From positions 1 through 37,125 of the forward strand of contig JBFHIZ010000023.1 in the NCBI GenBank assembly GCA_041596215.1: DNA of 37,125 bases, read 5' to 3'. Source of the DNA: JBFHIZ01 sp041596215 (GTDB lineage: Bacteria; Bacillota; Clostridia; Lachnospirales; Lachnospiraceae). The position numbers and the translations under genes were made by a program. This document shows positions 34,506 to 37,125 of this stretch, one piece after another. Under the pieces are notes generated by a model. That model saw only the letters and a list, made by a program, of their open reading frames with translations, did not search any database and was not told the origin of the DNA. Every line of letters begins with the position of its first letter. The stretch's first letter is position 1.

Positions 34506-34961
34506 TTATTTAAGAATGGGTAGCATAGTTCCATCTTCCTTTAAAATATATAAAAATTCGCTAATTTTATCTTCATCAAATACACTTAATAATTTCATAA
34601 AATCATCCACTAAATTCACTTCAATAAGTTTATCTCGTTCGATCCATCGTACCTCTCCCTCTTCTGAGGACGTTAATTCTCCTTCAAATTGATCTGTTTT
34701 GTATAATATCACCACATATCTTGTCCCATTTTTTTTTGGAAATTGCTTTATTCCACAAAGCTTGGGGTTTTTAATTATGTATCCTGTTTCTTCTTTCATT
34801 TCCCTTATCACTGCATCAATAAAAGATTCATGTTCTTCTACATGTCCGCCAGGTAAAACATAACCACTCCAATCCTTTTTTATTCTATTTTGTATTAATA
34901 TTTTGTTTTCTTGATAAAGTAAACATAAAACAGTTAACTCGATTCTTTCTGTTCTTTCCAT
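34506..34961 (-). CDS. Nudix hydrolase, MutT/8-oxo-dGTPase-like
   Basis: The complete Nudix box G-x5-E-x7-REM-x-EE-x-G is visible at GHVEEHESF through REMKEETGY (about residues 39-61). The protein would cleave a nucleoside diphosphate linked to another group, with a metal ion bound by the box glutamates. The start LTVLCLLYQENKILIQNR is like MutT-type enzymes that clean oxidised nucleotides. An in-frame GTG is three codons upstream; AAAGG lies 9 nt before the ATG at 34961, so I use 151 residues. The exact substrate is open. Confidence 0.9.
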   Translation of the reverse strand: MERTERIELTVLCLLYQENKILIQNRIKKDWSGYVLPGGHVEEHESFIDAVIREMKEETGYIIKNPKLCGIKQFPKKNGTRYVVILYKTDQFEGELTSSEEGEVRWIERDKLIEVNLVDDFMKLLSVFDEDKISEFLYILKEDGTMLPILK

Positions 34962-35027
34962 CCAAAGCACCCTTTCTCTTGTGTTTTTCTATATCCTATT
35001 TTGCAGCTATTATTTTTCAGTCTTTTT

Positions 35028-35118
35028 TCTTAGCTTTTATTTCTTTGCCTTAAATCTCTTAGGATTTGATTTCTTTGTTTTTCTATTTCTTAGGCTTTCA
35101 TTTCTTTGCCTTTCAATT
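35028..35118. repeat. Three degenerate tandem repeats of about 30 bp between the Nudix genes
   Basis: TCTTAG followed by a T-rich stretch and ATTTCTTTG recurs at 35028, 35057 and 35088, at 29-31 bp spacing. The roughly 220-bp gap between the Nudix genes holds nothing else that I recognise. It looks like simple-sequence expansion rather than a functional array. Confidence 0.6.
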
Positions 35119-35185
35119 ATATTTTTTGATATCAATTTTTTTGTTTTATTTTCCTGAATTATTTTAATTCATTTTTTTGCTTACT

Positions 35186-35764
35186 TCAACTTTTATATTT
35201 GCGTTGTTTTAATATCATTAACTTCTCATTTAATTTTTTATAAATTCTTTTTTGAAACCACTCTTCTGTCGATGCTTCGATTGCTTCATCCAATTCAAAC
35301 CATGCAACCCCACTATTTTCATCCGGTTTAATGGTTGTTCTTTCCATATCATCAGCTCGCAATAAAAAGGTTATATTAATGTGCAGATGCGATGATACAT
35401 ATTCATTTCTTTTTTCATGTCCATCCACAGTTAATATCTCGAGCGAATAAATATCTTCCGATACTGGAACTATCTTAGTTAATCCACTCTCTTCTTTCAC
35501 TTCTCGAATTGCAGTATTTAATAAATCCATTTCTCCATCTGCATGACCACCAAGCCAGGACCATGATTGATAAATATTATGATATATCATTAATACTTTA
35601 GTGTATTCTTTATTTACTACCCACGCCGAAGCAGTCATATGTAGTTGTTTGTTTTCTCGAGAAAAGATATTTGGCACATTTTTCAACATCTTAAGTATTT
35701 CTACTTTATCTTTTTCTTCTTGTTCGTTATAAGGTTTGAATACTTCTATTTTTTCTGCTAACAT
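35186..35764 (-). CDS. Nudix hydrolase with an altered Nudix box
   Basis: The 192-residue protein has a helical N-terminal extension and a Nudix domain from about residue 42. The box reads GHADGEMDLLNTA then REVKEESGL: the catalytic REVxEExG part is intact, but the glutamate usually at box position 7 is Met, with a Glu one place earlier. The GGHADGE start is typical of a Firmicute Nudix branch of unknown substrate. Only GAGAAAA precedes the ATG. An extended -10 at 35832-35837 is the likely promoter. Confidence 0.9.
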   Translation of the reverse strand: MLAEKIEVFKPYNEQEEKDKVEILKMLKNVPNIFSRENKQLHMTASAWVVNKEYTKVLMIYHNIYQSWSWLGGHADGEMDLLNTAIREVKEESGLTKIVPVSEDIYSLEILTVDGHEKRNEYVSSHLHINITFLLRADDMERTTIKPDENSGVAWFELDEAIEASTEEWFQKRIYKKLNEKLMILKQRKYKS

Positions 35765-35831
35765 GTTTTCTCGTATAATCTAATATTACTATTTGATTCG
35801 ATTATATTTTCCTTTCTTTTTTCTAATCTTT

Positions 35832-35840
35832 ATTATAACA
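35832..35840 (-). promoter_or_regulatory. Extended -10 promoter of the second Nudix gene
   Basis: The minus strand reads TGTTATAAT with TATAAT at 35832-35837; no good -35 lies 16-18 bp away. The next 350 bp up to the repeats at 36197 are very AT-rich and show no supported gene. Confidence 0.55.
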
Positions 35841-36196
35841 GAACCTTCCCTATTTCGCTTGTTAAATTCTGGTTTTTATTTTCTACAATATTTTGTTTAC
35901 TTGCCTTTAACTTATCTATACATGTTTTAAAATTTTTTTCCTACATTTTTTTCGTTTCTTGTTTCACCCTAATAATCATGATAAACTATATTAATAAACC
36001 ATTTTTTTATGATAATCTTAAATGTAACTCTTTTCTTACAATTTTGCAGCATCTTCCTACTTTTTTAAAAAATTATACGTATACAATTCTTAGTAATCTT
36101 AATTTTAGATACTCTCTTTTTTTCTTTTCCCCATTTTTCTTACGTTTTTCTTATAAGAATTTTTTATTCTATCACATCTTTATTTTTCTAAATTAC

Positions 36197-36235
36197 AATT
36201 TACTCATTTAATTTACTCATTTAATTTACTCATTT
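36197..36235. repeat. Three perfect 13-bp direct repeats
   Basis: AATTTACTCATTT occurs three times head to tail without gaps (36197-36209, 36210-36222, 36223-36235). The last copy supplies the -35 of the promoter at 36225-36253, so the array is suited to bind a regulator of the downstream gene. Confidence 0.9.
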
Positions 36236-36253
36236 GATTTTCTTATATATACT
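36225..36253 (+). promoter_or_regulatory. Likely promoter of the orphan nuclease-like gene
   Basis: TTTACT (36225-36230) and TATACT (36248-36253) are 17 bp apart, about 48 nt before the start codon. The -35 lies inside the third 13-bp repeat. Confidence 0.55.
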
Positions 36254-36300
36254 AACAACGATTATTTATTATTTTTTATTGAATTTAAAAGGAGGTTCTT

Positions 36301-37095
36301 ATGTCCGTTCATGATCAAATTGTAAACCTTATTGATTCTCTTTCTTTAGAAATTAAAGACTTACAGCATAAGCTTTCTTCTTTACCTGAAGGAGATTTGT
36401 ATTGTGAATCAAACGGAAAATACGTTAAATGGTATAAAAAAAATATATCCGACACACTTCATCCGATTTATCTTCCCAAAAAGCAAAGATTATATGTTGA
36501 AAAACTTGCCTTAAGAAAATATTACACTGCTCTACTTTCTAGAAAATCCAAAGAGATTCTCTTATTAAAAAAATATTTGATTCAAGAGAAAAAAATAAAA
36601 GATACTCCAGAAAAATTACTTCAGGATTCTTCTTTATACAAACCGCTTTTAATATCGCAACTGCAACACTTTTCAGAAGATATTAATCAATGGTTAGCTA
36701 GTTCTTATGAAAAAAATACACGGTTTCCGGAACACTTAATTCACAAAACTCTTTCCGGACACTATGTTCGATCCAAATCGGAAGCTATTATTGCGAATTC
36801 TTTGTTTACACATAATATTCCTTATCGATATGAAAATGCTATCCATTTTGACGATATCATCTTTTACCCCGACTTCACTTTGCGACACCCTAAAACATTA
36901 AATTTTTACTATTGGGAACATTTTGGCATGATGGATAATTCCTCTTATTTTGAAAATGCTTTTAATAAACTAAAAATTTATGCTAGTAATGGCATCATTC
37001 CTTCAATTAATCTAATTACAACTTATGAAACCCGTATTCATCCTATTGATTCGAATAAAATCAAACAGATAATTGAAAATACCTTTTTTAGCTAA
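36301..37095 (+). CDS. Orphan PD-(D/E)XK nuclease-like protein
   Basis: The 264-residue protein has a helical, coiled-coil-like N-terminal half (about 1-130) and a C-terminal alpha/beta domain. There, RSKSEAIIANSLF, then IIFYPDFTL, then FYYWEHFGMMD fall in the order of PD-(D/E)XK nucleases: a Glu on the first helix, the PD aspartate, and Glu-x-Lys, here read as WEHFG with His in place of Lys or a shifted site. The NGIIPSINLITTYET tail is shared, as I recall, by a clostridial family of unknown role. AAAGGAGG lies 7 nt before the ATG. No methylase, helicase or toxin partner is in view before the window ends 30 bp later. Confidence 0.7.
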   Translation: MSVHDQIVNLIDSLSLEIKDLQHKLSSLPEGDLYCESNGKYVKWYKKNISDTLHPIYLPKKQRLYVEKLALRKYYTALLSRKSKEILLLKKYLIQEKKIKDTPEKLLQDSSLYKPLLISQLQHFSEDINQWLASSYEKNTRFPEHLIHKTLSGHYVRSKSEAIIANSLFTHNIPYRYENAIHFDDIIFYPDFTLRHPKTLNFYYWEHFGMMDNSSYFENAFNKLKIYASNGIIPSINLITTYETRIHPIDSNKIKQIIENTFFS

Positions 37096-37125
37096 TGCAT
37101 CTCATTGCTTTTATTCATTTTGGGG

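Noticed and set aside
35978..36211. Plus-strand open frame of 77 codons rich in Phe, Tyr, Asn and Leu
   Set aside because: AT-rich chance frame; no ribosome site and no recognisable feature. It ends inside the 13-bp repeats.
35028..36235. CRISPR array
   Set aside because: The repeats are short, degenerate or without unique spacers, and there are no cas genes.
1..37125. Insertion sequence, prophage or integrated element
   Set aside because: No transposase, integrase or phage gene, and no tRNA-bordering direct repeat that I could support.

Overview
The window looks like chromosome of a low-GC Gram-positive anaerobe, most probably a clostridium of the Lachnospiraceae type. This is inferred from strongly AT-rich DNA, AGGAGG-like ribosome binding sites, TTGACA-17-TATAAT promoters, the MEP isoprenoid gene ispD, a rubrerythrin with a PerR-like box, an FMN riboswitch on an ECF riboflavin transporter, and lipoproteins and sugar ABC importers without an outer-membrane partner. 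Almost all genes are on the minus strand. I see no phage, insertion sequence, CRISPR array or rRNA gene.

Region 1 (1-7.4 kb). Two tRNA-Ser genes (anticodons GGA and TGA) share one promoter and run towards the left edge, into a noncoding stretch packed with perfect palindromes. Upstream lies a likely operon read right to left: YcxB-like protein, tsaE, tsaB, ribonuclease Z, a small membrane protein, tsaD, ispD and an anchored propeller-like protein. It joins t6A tRNA modification, tRNA 3' processing and isoprenoid synthesis.

Region 2 (7.4-12.2 kb). ribU sits behind an FMN riboswitch with a terminator hairpin. tex has its own promoter. Two small membrane-protein genes are on the plus strand.

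Region 3 (12.1-22.9 kb). This holds prfB (no programmed frameshift), secA, hpf, a cell-wall NlpC/P60 hydrolase, trxB, a plus-strand SDR that resembles the EF-P 5-aminopentanone reductase YmfI, a five-helix membrane alpha/beta hydrolase, and rubrerythrin. An inverted pair of DnaA-box-like sites lies between hpf and the NlpC/P60 gene.

Region 4 (22.9-31.5 kb). This is the most unusual part: a seven-gene, tightly spaced minus-strand cluster. It encodes a large solute-binding lipoprotein with an added N-terminal propeller-like half, two sugar-type ABC permeases, a MacA/HlyD-type adaptor, a shortened MacB-like protein, a lipoprotein with a calcium-loop-like motif, and a TPR-like protein. No ATPase is present. 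Three tandem 12-bp repeats and a perfect palindrome precede it.

Region 5 (31.5-37.1 kb). Accessory genes: EamA transporter, SH3-CAP lipoprotein, GNAT acetyltransferase, ACT-domain protein and two Nudix hydrolases. On the plus strand is an orphan PD-(D/E)XK-like protein whose promoter overlaps three perfect 13-bp direct repeats. Several short tandem repeats mark this end.
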